From positions 1 to 24,368 of the forward strand of contig JAJRTK010000451.1 in NCBI GenBank assembly GCA_024278345.1: a DNA stretch of 24,368 nucleotides, in the 5' to 3' direction. The stretch comes from a bacterium (GTDB lineage Bacteria; CSSED10-310; JAJRTK01). Shown piece after piece: positions 16,087 through 23,632 of this stretch; within the stretch, counting starts at the first letter, position 1, and every line of letters begins with the position of its first letter. The notes below the pieces were generated by a model. The model had not been told where the DNA came from. It saw only the letters and a list, made by a program, of their open reading frames with translations, and made no database searches. The position numbers were made by a program, and so were the translations under genes.

Positions 16087-18573
16087 CTATTCCCCGGCTG
16101 GCTGAGGTTCTGGATCAGGAGGTGACGAAATCGGAATCTTGCCGTTGACGAGAACCAGCGGCAGGATCTCCGACATCTCCCTGACAAACTCAAACTGCAT
16201 GCCTTCCTTGAAGCTTTCCGATATCTCCACCAGGTCGTTCTCGTTCCGCTTGGGCAAGAGAATCCGAGTGATCCCGGCCCGCTTTGCCGCCAGCACTTTC
16301 TCCTTGATTCCGCCCACAGGCAGAATGGCGCCCCGGAGAGTGATTTCGCCGGTCATGGCAATATCGTGACGTACGAGGTTCCCCGTCAGAAGGGAGACAA
16401 GGGCCGTAAACATCGTGACGCCAGCAGAAGGCCCATCCTTGGGAATCGCTCCGGCGGGGACGTGAATGTGCAAATCTTGTTCGGCGAAGGTGGCTGGATC
16501 GATGTCGAAGTCGAGAGCATTCGTTCGAACGTAAGAGAGGGCCGCCTGCGCCGACTCCTTCATGACATCCCCCAGCTTACCGGTGAGCACGAGCTTGCCA
16601 CTGCCCCTCATCATCGTGGCCTCGACGAAAAGAATGTCACCGCCAACGGCAGTCCAGGCCAACCCCGTGGCAACACCACTCCTGCTGGTCCGCTCCTTCA
16701 CCTCGAAGAAGAACTTCTGGGGTCCCAACACGTCCCTCACGAACGGTTCGCCGGCAGTGGTCTTCTCTTGGCATCCTCCCACAATTTCCTTGGCGACGCG
16801 GCGGCAAAGGGCGCCAAGGTTTCGCTCCAGGTTCCGAACACCGGCCTCCCGAGTGTATTCCTCGATGACAAGGCGGAGCGCCGAATCTCCGATCTCCAGG
16901 TGCTCCTCGGTAATCCCGTGTGCTTCGAGCTGCTTCGGGATCAAGTACCGGAGGGCGATCTCTAGTTTTTCTTCCTCGGTATAACCTGGCAACTCGATGA
17001 TCTCCATCCGATCACGAAGTGGTCGAGGAACGGTGTCCAGGAGGTTCGCCGTGGTGAGCCACAGAATTCTGGAAAGGTCGTATGGGATCTCCAGATAATG
17101 GTCGGTAAAATCGTAATTCTGCTCTGGATCGAGGACCTCCAATAACGCCGATGACGGGTCCCCACGATAGTCACTGCCAACCTTGTCGATTTCGTCCAGC
17201 ATGAAGACTGGATTGGATGATCCACACTTCTTGAGTCCCTGGAGAATCCTTCCCGGCAGCGCTCCGATGTAGGTCCTGCGATGACCGCGTATCTCGGCCT
17301 CATCCCGCATTCCCCCAAGGCTCATCCGAAAGAATTTCCTGTCCATGCTCCTGGCAATCGAGCGTCCAAGTGAAGTCTTTCCCACACCTGGAGGCCCGAC
17401 AAAGCAAAGTATCGGCCCCTTCATGTCTTCTTTGAGCTTCCGGACGGCCAGGTATTCAAGGATTCGGGTTTTGATCTTTTCAAGGCCGTAGTGGTCTTCG
17501 TCAAGGATCTTGCTGGCCTCATTGATGTCAAGCTTGTCGGGAGTCAGCTTGTTCCAAGGAAGATCGAGCAACCAATCGAGATAGGTTCGGGTAACAGAGT
17601 ACTCCGCAGCGGCTGGATTCATGCTCTTGAGGCGCTTGATCTGCTTTTCGGCCACCTCCTTGGCATCGTCACTCAACGGAGCCTCGGATATGCGCGCCTT
17701 GAGATCCTCGATCTCAGCGCTGTGCTCGTCGGCCTCTCCCAGCTCTTTCTGAATCGCTTTGAGCTGCTCCCGCAGGATGAACTCCCGCTGAGACTTGTTG
17801 ACGACTTCCTTCACTTCCGCCTGGATCTTGCTCCCCAGCTTGAGAACCTCGAGTTCCTTCGTGAGCAGGATTTGCACCTGTTTCAATCGCTCGACCACGT
17901 CCGCGGTTTTCAGGAGCCGAACCCGCTCCGACGGGGGAAAGTTCAAGTTGGACGCAACAAAATCCGCCAGTTTTCCACCCTCGTCGATATTCAGGGCCAC
18001 CGTCGCCAACTCCCCGGGAAGGTAGGAGCTGAGTTCGACGATCTGCCCAAAGAGCTGGCGGATCATGGCAATGAGCGCTTCTGACTCGACGCTATCGGAT
18101 TCCTGGCTCACCAGCTCCACAATGCGAGCGGAAAAAAAGGGAGTCTCGACAATCCACTCCTCCACCAGGAACCGCTGGACCCCACGAACCAGGATCCGCA
18201 ACGTATCATCGGGCATTCGGACCATCTTCTCCAGAATGGCGACACAGCCAACGCCATGGAGATCCTCCGCCGAAGGCTCCTCCACCGAGCCATCCTTCTG
18301 CATCACGATCCCAAGAACGCGGTCCTCCACAAGTACGTGCTCGATGACTCGGAGGCTCTTGGGCCGACCGATCATGAGGGGCACAATCATGTCAGGGTAG
18401 AGGACAAGCTCTTTGACGGCAAGGATCGGAAGAACACGCCCATCGCCGTCAATCTCTTTGTCCGGAGTTTCCCCAGCGTCGGCTTGCCCGTCGCGTTCAG
18501 CCATTTCAGCATCCCCCACTTCCAGTTGCCTTTTCTCTGATTCGGATTGCGGCTTCTCTTCATTTTCAGTCAA
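16087..18573 (-). CDS. lon: ATP-dependent protease Lon
   Basis: This 828-residue protein degrades damaged and regulatory proteins in the cytoplasm. The N-terminal LON substrate-binding domain begins at 'RVLPILAVKELVLYPDMIVPL' (46-66). A coiled region follows ('KSQREFILREQLKAIQKELGE', 260-280). The AAA+ module has Walker A 'GPPGVGKT' (393-400) and Walker B 'VFMLDEID' (456-463). The protease domain has Ser716 in 'PKDGPSAG' and Lys759 in 'GGIKEK', the Ser-Lys dyad. Length fits bacterial LonA. The start is taken as TTG 18573 because AAGGAG lies about 8 nt upstream; the next in-frame methionine is far less well placed. A charged extension of about 45 residues precedes the LON domain. It lies 70 bp downstream of hsp20 on the same strand, so the two are probably a heat-shock operon. 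Confidence 0.97.
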   Translation of the reverse strand: MTENEEKPQSESEKRQLEVGDAEMAERDGQADAGETPDKEIDGDGRVLPILAVKELVLYPDMIVPLMIGRPKSLRVIEHVLVEDRVLGIVMQKDGSVEEPSAEDLHGVGCVAILEKMVRMPDDTLRILVRGVQRFLVEEWIVETPFFSARIVELVSQESDSVESEALIAMIRQLFGQIVELSSYLPGELATVALNIDEGGKLADFVASNLNFPPSERVRLLKTADVVERLKQVQILLTKELEVLKLGSKIQAEVKEVVNKSQREFILREQLKAIQKELGEADEHSAEIEDLKARISEAPLSDDAKEVAEKQIKRLKSMNPAAAEYSVTRTYLDWLLDLPWNKLTPDKLDINEASKILDEDHYGLEKIKTRILEYLAVRKLKEDMKGPILCFVGPPGVGKTSLGRSIARSMDRKFFRMSLGGMRDEAEIRGHRRTYIGALPGRILQGLKKCGSSNPVFMLDEIDKVGSDYRGDPSSALLEVLDPEQNYDFTDHYLEIPYDLSRILWLTTANLLDTVPRPLRDRMEIIELPGYTEEEKLEIALRYLIPKQLEAHGITEEHLEIGDSALRLVIEEYTREAGVRNLERNLGALCRRVAKEIVGGCQEKTTAGEPFVRDVLGPQKFFFEVKERTSRSGVATGLAWTAVGGDILFVEATMMRGSGKLVLTGKLGDVMKESAQAALSYVRTNALDFDIDPATFAEQDLHIHVPAGAIPKDGPSAGVTMFTALVSLLTGNLVRHDIAMTGEITLRGAILPVGGIKEKVLAAKRAGITRILLPKRNENDLVEISESFKEGMQFEFVREMSEILPLVLVNGKIPISSPPDPEPQPAGE

Positions 18574-18643
18574 GTGGGACGCTCCTTTCCAACACTCACC
18601 AACGCCTCACAAAATAGAGTTGGCAAAGTCAGCCTCATGCCCA

Positions 18644-19114
18644 TCAGCAAGGTTCGCCAATCTGCTCAATCACGGGAGACTCTTCAAACTCAACTTCAAT
18701 GACGGAGCCACGGACGTTAGGACAAACTACGGTCAGGATCCCATCCTTCACTTTGGCCTCAACCCTTTCTCCATCCACCGGGCAGGGTAACTTCACCGTC
18801 CGCTCGAAAATCCCGGTTTTTAGCTCGAGCTGATGACGACGGGCGCACCCAACCGCCGGCAACTGGCGTTCTCCCGTGATGTGAAGGAGCTCCCCATGGA
18901 GTACGACGTCGATTTTGTCACGCTCGACACCGGGCACTTCCGCAAGAATGACGATTTCTTCCGCCGTTTCGTAAACATCGACGGCCGGATACCATCTTGT
19001 CTCCGATAACTGCATGACCGGCTGGTTATGTTCCATGAACTCTGAAAGAAGCTGATCCATTTGGCGCTGTAACCGGCGAAGATTTCCGCGACGCGGGCGA
19101 TTGACGAAACGCAT
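18644..19114 (-). CDS. Small heat-shock protein (Hsp20/alpha-crystallin family)
   Basis: This 156-residue ATP-independent holdase chaperone starts at ATG 19114, immediately after AGGAGGCAGG. An upstream in-frame start at 19180 would add 22 residues but lacks such a site. The alpha-crystallin domain covers about residues 42-145: 'WYPAVDVYETAEEIVILAEVPGV', 'DKIDVVLHGELLHITGER', 'GIFERTVKLPCPVD' and the closing 'AKVKDGILTVVCP' (the A-x-x-x-G-x-L-x-V-type signature). The C-terminal tail lacks a clear I-x-I/V motif, although 'VIEVEFEE' is close in character. The N-terminal arm is basic ('RFVNRPRRGNLRRLQRQM'). It precedes lon by 70 bp, linking a holding chaperone with a protease for misfolded proteins. 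Confidence 0.92.
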   Translation of the reverse strand: MRFVNRPRRGNLRRLQRQMDQLLSEFMEHNQPVMQLSETRWYPAVDVYETAEEIVILAEVPGVERDKIDVVLHGELLHITGERQLPAVGCARRHQLELKTGIFERTVKLPCPVDGERVEAKVKDGILTVVCPNVRGSVIEVEFEESPVIEQIGEPC

Positions 19115-19192
19115 CCTGCCTCCTTCTGTCTGTTTGGGAACTCCAAGAATGCCCTGAATGACGTAAGAGAACCGAGCCACTTCCGGGGTGAT

Positions 19193-19225
19193 AGTTTAGC
19201 GGTAGAGGCAAACCTTTGGCAAACC
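19193..19225 (-). promoter_or_regulatory. Candidate promoter/operator region of hsp20-lon
   Basis: On the minus strand the octamer GGTTTGCC occurs twice (19225-19218 and 19214-19207) with an 11-bp period, about one helical turn. It overlaps a possible -35 (TTGCCA) with a weak -10 (TAAACT, 19198-19193) at 18-bp spacing. No CIRCE element or good sigma-32 consensus was found. Weakly supported. Confidence 0.25.
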
Positions 19226-19229
19226 TCAA

Positions 19230-20927
19230 TTACAACGGTGACTTCTCTTCCATGGCTCGCTGGACTGCCACTCCGCTCGAGATTCGCCCCTCGCCAGTTT
19301 TCGCCCCCTGACCCAACCCTAGCGAGGCCGCCGCATCGATACGCCCAAAGCCATAAACCGCGTCGCGGCCAGAACTACCCAGATCCACAACACCTCCCAC
19401 GATCCGTTGGCGAACCTGAGAGGGAGTCAGTCCCGAATCGACGGCCAGCACAAGGGCCGCAAGACCCGCCACATGCGGAGACGCCATGGAAGTCCCGCTG
19501 AAACTCGTGTAATCCGAACTCGTCACATCAAGAACCACGGAAGCGCCATCACCCAAGGCCACGAGCTTGAGCCCATCGGCATTACTGGTGGAAACCGTGG
19601 GAATCCAGCTTCCCTCCTGCCCCAACGTTCCGTTGAAAAGGCCGCCACCGTCCTCCGTATGATTGTAGATCACCGCTCCAATGGCACCGGCGACCGTGGC
19701 ATTGCTGACTTTTTCCGAAAAGAAGTTCTGCCCCCTGGCAATAAGAGCGATGTTCCCCTTCACCGCGTCCGGGCAATCCGAAGGCGCAAACGCCAGCCCA
19801 CAGGAATACAGCTTGGCCTCCATGCGCCCCTGCCCGCTAAACTCCATGGGAGACACCTCAAACCGGTCGCTTCCCCGAGCCAAAGTCCCCACGAGGGCGC
19901 TTCCCACGATGACCGAGGAAAAAATGCCAACTCCAGGCGCCACCACTTCCAGGTTCACGCCCTGGTTGGAAAAACCCGCCACCCCGTCTTTTTCGTCGGT
20001 CGCACCCACCGCCACCACCGTCTCATACGCCGCGGGATAGTTCACGGAAATCGCCGACTCGTTTCCGCTGGCAGCCACGATGACAATTCCAGCCTCTTCG
20101 GCCCTGGCCATCGCCTCTTGCTCGGCAAAAGAACCAGCGGCCGCACCCAAGCTCAAATTCGCCACTTGCATCCCGTTCTCGATGCTCCAATCCATGGCTC
20201 CCACAATCCAAGCCGTGGTGGTGAATTCCTGGGAACAGGCAAAAACCCGGGCTGCGTAAAGATCCACATCCGGAGCAACCCCCACGACACCGATTTTGTT
20301 GTTCTTCGCGGCGATGATCCCCGCTACGTGGGTCCCGTGGCCCACGCAATCATCCCATTCCGCCTGAGGCCCCGCGTCGAACGCCAAGTTCACTCCACCC
20401 GAAACCTTCAGATCCGGATGCTCCGTGTCGATCCCCGTGTCGATGACCACAACTTTGATACCTTTGCCCGTGCTCGCCTGGTGCGCCTCCACCGCCCGGA
20501 TCTTCTCCACTCCCCAGGCCACCCGTTGGGCCGGGCCCTGAGGCGTGCCGGGATCGTCGTCATCACCGCCGCAAGCCATAAGCCCCAAAAGTGGAACCAA
20601 CGCCACCCAGGGAAAAGCTGCCTGGGCAGTGGCACCGCTCGCCAAGTACCGCTTCATCACGGGTTCGAAAGCCGATATTTCCCCCTGATCCAGCATCTTC
20701 TGAAGCCGGGCCTCGACTGACTCTTCAGCACCCTCCACAACGGCCCAGGGAATGTGGCGGAACTCCCGAACTACTCTTATCCCCAGGGCATCGAAATCTG
20801 CTGCCCTCAACGCCCGCCCCGTCGGGCGACGCACCATCCACTCCCCTGCCTCGCTTACCGGCAGGCTAGAAAAAAGCATAGCCAGAAAACAGGCTGCGGC
20901 AGTGAATGCTCTTGGGGGCACCAACAT
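19230..20927 (-). CDS. Secreted subtilisin-like serine protease (S8) with PA domain insert
   Basis: This 565-residue protein starts at ATG 20927 behind GGAGAA. Residues 1-27 are a signal peptide ending 'PVSEA-G'. Residues 28-98 form a propeptide-like domain of the inhibitor I9 kind. The catalytic domain has Asp163 ('VVVIDTGID'), His197 ('GHGTHVAG'), oxyanion Asn289 ('AASGNE') and Ser480 ('SGTSMASPHVAG'), all intact. Between Asn and Ser a protease-associated (PA) domain is inserted (about 372-463), with 'GNIALIARGQNFFSEKV...GAIGAVIYN'. Between propeptide and catalytic domain lies 'VALVPLLGLMACGGDDDD', a hydrophobic stretch with a lipobox-like LMAC at Cys119, unusual at an internal position. 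It is likely exported and self-activating. It is preceded by 250 bp without a gene. Its target is unknown. Confidence 0.93.
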   Translation of the reverse strand: MLVPPRAFTAAACFLAMLFSSLPVSEAGEWMVRRPTGRALRAADFDALGIRVVREFRHIPWAVVEGAEESVEARLQKMLDQGEISAFEPVMKRYLASGATAQAAFPWVALVPLLGLMACGGDDDDPGTPQGPAQRVAWGVEKIRAVEAHQASTGKGIKVVVIDTGIDTEHPDLKVSGGVNLAFDAGPQAEWDDCVGHGTHVAGIIAAKNNKIGVVGVAPDVDLYAARVFACSQEFTTTAWIVGAMDWSIENGMQVANLSLGAAAGSFAEQEAMARAEEAGIVIVAASGNESAISVNYPAAYETVVAVGATDEKDGVAGFSNQGVNLEVVAPGVGIFSSVIVGSALVGTLARGSDRFEVSPMEFSGQGRMEAKLYSCGLAFAPSDCPDAVKGNIALIARGQNFFSEKVSNATVAGAIGAVIYNHTEDGGGLFNGTLGQEGSWIPTVSTSNADGLKLVALGDGASVVLDVTSSDYTSFSGTSMASPHVAGLAALVLAVDSGLTPSQVRQRIVGGVVDLGSSGRDAVYGFGRIDAAASLGLGQGAKTGEGRISSGVAVQRAMEEKSPL

Positions 20928-21195
20928 GACTGGTTTCTCCTGGTTGAGGGAAGGGAGGCTCCTAAAGCCGTCAAGGGCGGCAAGTTACCATCGTCTTCTC
21001 TACTTCGCCCTCGAAACTCCCTTGAGTATAGGAGAACTTTGGGAATCCAGCAACGATTGGGTCCGCCGATGGCCAGCCATGGCAATGCAAAATGAGCCTA
21101 CGGAATTCCAGCAAGCAGACGAAGAATAAGAGCGCAAAACAGGAAGGTTACGTTCTCCGGTAGTCTGCCTTCAGCAGGTCATGAATCAACAAAAA

Positions 21196-21258
21196 CGCTT
21201 TTCTTTCTTTGGGTTGAGTCCGCTCGCGGCGGCGGCAATCCGTCCGCCGCCACTCGCC
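21196..21258 (-). repeat. GC-rich palindromic repeat, copy C
   Basis: Reverse-strand copy of the repeat at 16017-16079 (58 of 63 by eye). Its edge lies 6 bp from the transposon-end-like sequence at 21265. The CGGCGG/CCGCCG hairpin core is kept. Confidence 0.85.
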
Positions 21259-21264
21259 TTTTCA

Positions 21265-21287
21265 GGGTATCCACTGAAAGCGGGACA
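21265..21287 (+). repeat. Third copy of the GGGTATCCAC... terminal repeat, in the transposase remnant
   Basis: GGGTATCCACTGAAAGCGGG plus ACA matches the left end of element 1 at 20 of 23 positions. It sits at the 3' end of the transposase remnant, where the end of its transposon would be expected. Confidence 0.7.
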
Positions 21288-21667
21288 AAGCCGATAGTAT
21301 CAAGCAAGAAGCCTGGTAGGTTGCCTCCTGCAGCGAGGCAATGGTAGCTGGTCGATTTTCGAGAGCAAAGTCTCAAAAAAGTCAGGAAACGAGTGCAAGC
21401 TTTCCGTTCAGGACATCGGGTCCGACTGGCTTCCCATTGCCAGTAAACCAGGGGAAGCAGAACCTCTTCGAGCCAATTTTTCTGGTGCGGAGGCAAGGGC
21501 AACGCTCCAAGATAGAGGCGAACTCTGTCCCACCAAAGATCCACCAAGGAAGCCAAGCCTTCGATCTGTTTTCTCACCTTTTTCAGGGTTTTCCGGTTCT
21601 CGGGTAGGCCGTGGGCTTCTCCCAAGGCCTTGAGGCTGTCTACGCAGGTTCGTCACTCCCGTTCGAC

Positions 21668-22096
21668 GGGTATCCACGTACCATGAAAGTACATGGTTAA
21701 ATCCATCTTCGACGGCGTGGTTATGGTGCTCGGCGCCATTCACTTTCATCTTCCGGGGGGGTGGTCGCCGGGATCATGCTCGTTACCATGAAAGTACATG
21801 GTTAAATCCATCTTCGACGGCGTAGTTATGGCGCTCTGCGCCATTCACTTTCATCTTCCGGGGGTGTGGTCCCCCGGGATCATGCTCGTTAAGGCGGGAC
21901 AGAACAGAAAAAAAGGAAAACGCGTAGCGTACAAAAACGTGGGTGGGGAACTCGTTGCTTTTCATTGCAACGGGTCCTTGCACGCTCCCCGGTCCACCTT
22001 CGAGTCACGCAAACGTGACCCGCCGAGCGGAGCTCGGCGTTGTCCGAGGCCGAGTTTCTTCCCGCCGACCCATTGTCCCGCCTTACGTGGATGGCC
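21668..22096 (-). mobile_element. Second inverted-repeat element of the same family, interrupted by a doubled 105-bp unit (element 2)
   Basis: The left end is GGGTATCCACGTA (21668-21680), continued after a 211-bp insertion as AGGCGGGACA (21892-21901). The right end is 22074-22096. The rejoined ends match at 21 of 23 positions. The left end differs from the left end of element 1 at only one position. Without the insertion the element is 218 bp, against 219 for element 1. The conserved block (CCCACGTTTTTGTACGCT... on the minus strand, 21943-21921) is at the same relative place. Interior hairpins are CGTTGC/GCAACG (21953-21972), GTCACG/CGTGAC (22004-22019) and CGCCGAGC/GCTCGGCG (22021-22039), different in sequence from those of element 1. 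No target duplication is visible. Confidence 0.8.
21679..21889 (+). repeat. Tandem duplication of a 105/106-bp multi-hairpin unit
   Basis: Copy 1 is 21679-21783 and copy 2 is 21784-21889, differing at a handful of positions. Each begins TACCATG. Copy 2 forms three hairpins: ACCATG/CATGGT, TGGCGC/GCGCCA and CCGGGGG/CCCCCGG. Copy 1 keeps the first fully and the second with a G-U pair. The third is weaker in copy 1. Confidence 0.92.
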
Positions 22097-22228
22097 TTCT
22101 TAGTCATCTCTGAGCTATGCTTCTTCCTCCTTTTCGCGTTGGTGAAGTTGCCCCTCGCGGTATCAGTGATGCGTGTCAAGGATAGAGATGAGTATGCAAG
22201 GTATTTGTTGCAAAAAAGGCGAGAATGA
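22091..22228 (+). CDS. Short hydrophobic peptide, possibly the 3' end of a gene cut by element 2
   Basis: This 45-residue frame reads 'MAFLVISELCFFLLFALVKL...' with one probable membrane segment and ends in a charged 'DRDEYARYLLQKRRE' tail. Its ATG lies within the right end of element 2, so an original N-terminus may have been displaced. No family is recognised and no ribosome-binding site is seen. Confidence 0.22.
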   Translation: MAFLVISELCFFLLFALVKLPLAVSVMRVKDRDEYARYLLQKRRE

Positions 22229-22521
22229 CGATAAATGAATACTGCTGTGCAATGCCTTCCAAAGCGCTATCGGCGCAGGGTATTTTGAACGTGCTACCAA
22301 AACATGGGAATGGGTGGGGAGGGGATCTATCAGGTCCGCTTTACAGTTTGGTATCAGTTTGGTGGGGGGGACAGTCGTCTCGCCTGTCCAGGCAGGCTCG
22401 TCTTCTCCAACACAGGCTGGGTGACCGGGTCGCTGGCCTTGGCAGCACGGCCTGTAAAGTAGAAATGGCCTAGTTTGATAGGTGCCCCTTGCTGGACACA
22501 CACTGATACTTGAGGAGATCT
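22229..22521. other. Intergenic region upstream of the RAYT gene
   Basis: No convincing gene is present. It holds a direct repeat CAGTTTGG...CAGTTTGG near 22344-22362 and a hairpin GGACAG/CTGTCC (22369-22389, 9-nt loop), which overlaps a competing pairing GCCTG/CAGGC. A small open frame at 22225-22473 has low-complexity content and no ribosome-binding site. Confidence 0.4.
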
Positions 22522-23235
22522 ATGACCAGCCCATCACATCGCCGCCGAAACAGCCTGCGACTGGCTGGGTGGGATTATTCCCGGCCTGGTGCCTATTTTT
22601 TGACTCTTTGCGTTCGAGACCGGAAATGCCGGTTTGGTGCGATCATTGACGGAGAAATGTGTTTGAATGCGTTGGGGCAGGTGGTTCGAGATGCGTGGTT
22701 CGATTTGCCGAACCATCACCACCACGTGGTTCTCGATACGTTTGTGGTCATGCCGGATCACGTCCATGGGATCATCCGTTTGGTGGGGTTTGATGAATCG
22801 TTCAGGGCGGGTTCGGAACCCGCCCCTACTCAACCTGACACCACGGACCGGGCGCGGGGGCATGCCTCGGGGCTCGGTGATTACGAAAATCCCGTTGGGG
22901 CGGGTTCGGAACCCGCCCCTACTCAACCTGACACCACGGACCGGGCCCCCTCTGCCGGTCCCTCATCCGCTGCGGCAACGCCATCCGTCCCGTATCTCAA
23001 ACGCCACGCCGTTCCGGAGATCATTCGGGGATTCAAAACGTCTTCTTCCCGGCGAATCAATGCCCTGCGGCGCACACCAGCCACACCGGTTTGGCAACGT
23101 GGGTTCTACGACCATATTGTCCGGGATGGTCGGGATCTTCACCGCATTCGCGAATACATCGAGAACAATCCACGCAAATGGGGCATCGACCGGGATCGGT
23201 TCGCCCTTGGGTGGCTGGCGCGAACCGGATGGTGA
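22522..23235 (+). CDS. REP-associated tyrosine transposase (RAYT, IS200/IS605-like)
   Basis: This 237-residue protein starts at ATG 22522 behind GAGGAG; a TTG 12 bp upstream is in frame but poorer. Y1-transposase features are 'YSRPGAYFLTLCVRDRKCRFG' (19-39), the HUH metal site 'MPDHVHGI' (His80, His82), and 'WQRGFYDHIVRD' with candidate catalytic Tyr196, followed by 'IREYIENNPRKW' (209-220). RAYTs are single-copy, domesticated relatives of IS200/IS605 transposases that act on REP palindromes. Residues about 95-142 contain two copies of 'AGSEPAPTQPDTTDRA', encoded by 49-bp repeats whose 5' parts are perfect hairpins of REP type. Removing them gives a length more usual for the family. There are no ends of an IS element flanking it. 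Confidence 0.9.
   Translation: MTSPSHRRRNSLRLAGWDYSRPGAYFLTLCVRDRKCRFGAIIDGEMCLNALGQVVRDAWFDLPNHHHHVVLDTFVVMPDHVHGIIRLVGFDESFRAGSEPAPTQPDTTDRARGHASGLGDYENPVGAGSEPAPTQPDTTDRAPSAGPSSAAATPSVPYLKRHAVPEIIRGFKTSSSRRINALRRTPATPVWQRGFYDHIVRDGRDLHRIREYIENNPRKWGIDRDRFALGWLARTGW
22805..22946 (+). repeat. Two in-frame REP-like palindromic repeats inside the RAYT gene
   Basis: A 49-bp sequence occurs at 22805-22853 and 22898-22946, 93 bp apart (31 codons). Its first 21 bases form a perfect hairpin with arms GGGCGGGTT and AACCCGCCC around CGG. The rest reads CCTACTCAACCTGACACCAC and continues GGACCGGGC. Both copies are read in the same frame. Confidence 0.92.
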
Positions 23236-23308
23236 GCGACAGGCACGGAACGCAACCAAAATCGAAAGCGAATTGACCCTCGAATTCAATGCCCACGGAG
23301 AGAACAAC

Positions 23309-23575
23309 ATGGCCATGACCAACCGCGAACGTGTAAACTGTGGGCTGCAGCAGCTCCGGGCAGGCCTGATCCCCTTCGTGGAACGAGAGCTTTCTTCCCG
23401 TATCGATGATTACTGGGAGGAACGCCTCTGCGAGGTTGCCCCGTTTCGGCTTAGCCGCAACGCCGATGGTGGAATACACTGGGACACGCGGGGTCTCGTG
23501 AAGGTCATCATCGACCGTGACATGTGGCAAAATGGGAACCTATCAAATCTGGTTTACAAGTTCAGGAGGCGATAG
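23309..23575 (+). pseudogene. Swt1-type HEPN domain protein, truncated remnant
   Basis: This is an 88-residue frame. The N-terminal 'TNRERVNCGLQQLRAGLIPFVEREL' and the later 'HWDTRGLVKVI' strongly recall the Swt1-family HEPN domain found at the N-terminus of large ATPase or nuclease proteins, some in defence islands. The usual continuation (a helix ending in the R-x4-6-H catalytic motif) is missing. After 'IIDRD' the sequence becomes unrelated and stops at 'YKFRRR'. It is therefore probably a broken 5' fragment and not a functional ribonuclease. The ATG at 23309, or 23315, follows GGAGAG. It lies 73 bp downstream of the RAYT gene and is followed by a terminase relic, so the rest of its gene was lost in rearrangement. 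Confidence 0.55.
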
Positions 23576-23611
23576 ACCCAGGCGAGGGTGAGAGTTGGAG
23601 ATGACAAAAAA

Positions 23612-23632
23612 GGCGTGAGGCGTGAGGCTTGA
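23612..23632 (+). repeat. Three tandem 7-bp repeats
   Basis: GGCGTGA, GGCGTGA, GGCTTGA in series, at the junction between the Swt1-HEPN relic and the terminase relic. It marks a possible recombination seam. Confidence 0.8.

Larger units (their letters stand above)
21179..21652 (-). pseudogene. Transposase C-terminal remnant
   Basis: The minus-strand frame is open from an in-frame stop at 21655-21653 to 21179. It encodes 'TCVDSLKALGEAHGLPE...' followed by 'LKKVRKQIEGLASLVDLWWDRV' and 'EVLLPLVYWQWEASRTRCP'. This recalls the C-terminal part of a large transposase-like family, which I cannot name with confidence (DUF6399-type proteins are one thought). No start codon with a ribosome-binding site is seen and no catalytic core is present, so it is a truncated relic. 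The last 30 or so residues run through a transposon-end-like sequence (21265-21287) and then a palindromic repeat (21196-21258). They are therefore unlikely to be ancestral coding sequence. Confidence 0.5.

Noticed and set aside
19186-19225. tRNA-like 5' half: GGTGATAGTTTAGCGGTAGA resembles the acceptor and D-arm of a tRNA-Gly.
   Set aside because: The following bases do not form an anticodon stem and no T-arm (GTTCGA-type loop) or matching acceptor 3' strand is present, so this is not a tRNA gene.
22225-22473. 82-codon open frame upstream of the RAYT gene.
   Set aside because: It has no ribosome-binding site, no recognisable domain, and is built partly from repeats and a hairpin.
22805-22946. 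Possible CRISPR array because of spaced identical repeats.
   Set aside because: There are only two copies, they lie inside a transposase gene in frame, and no cas gene is present.
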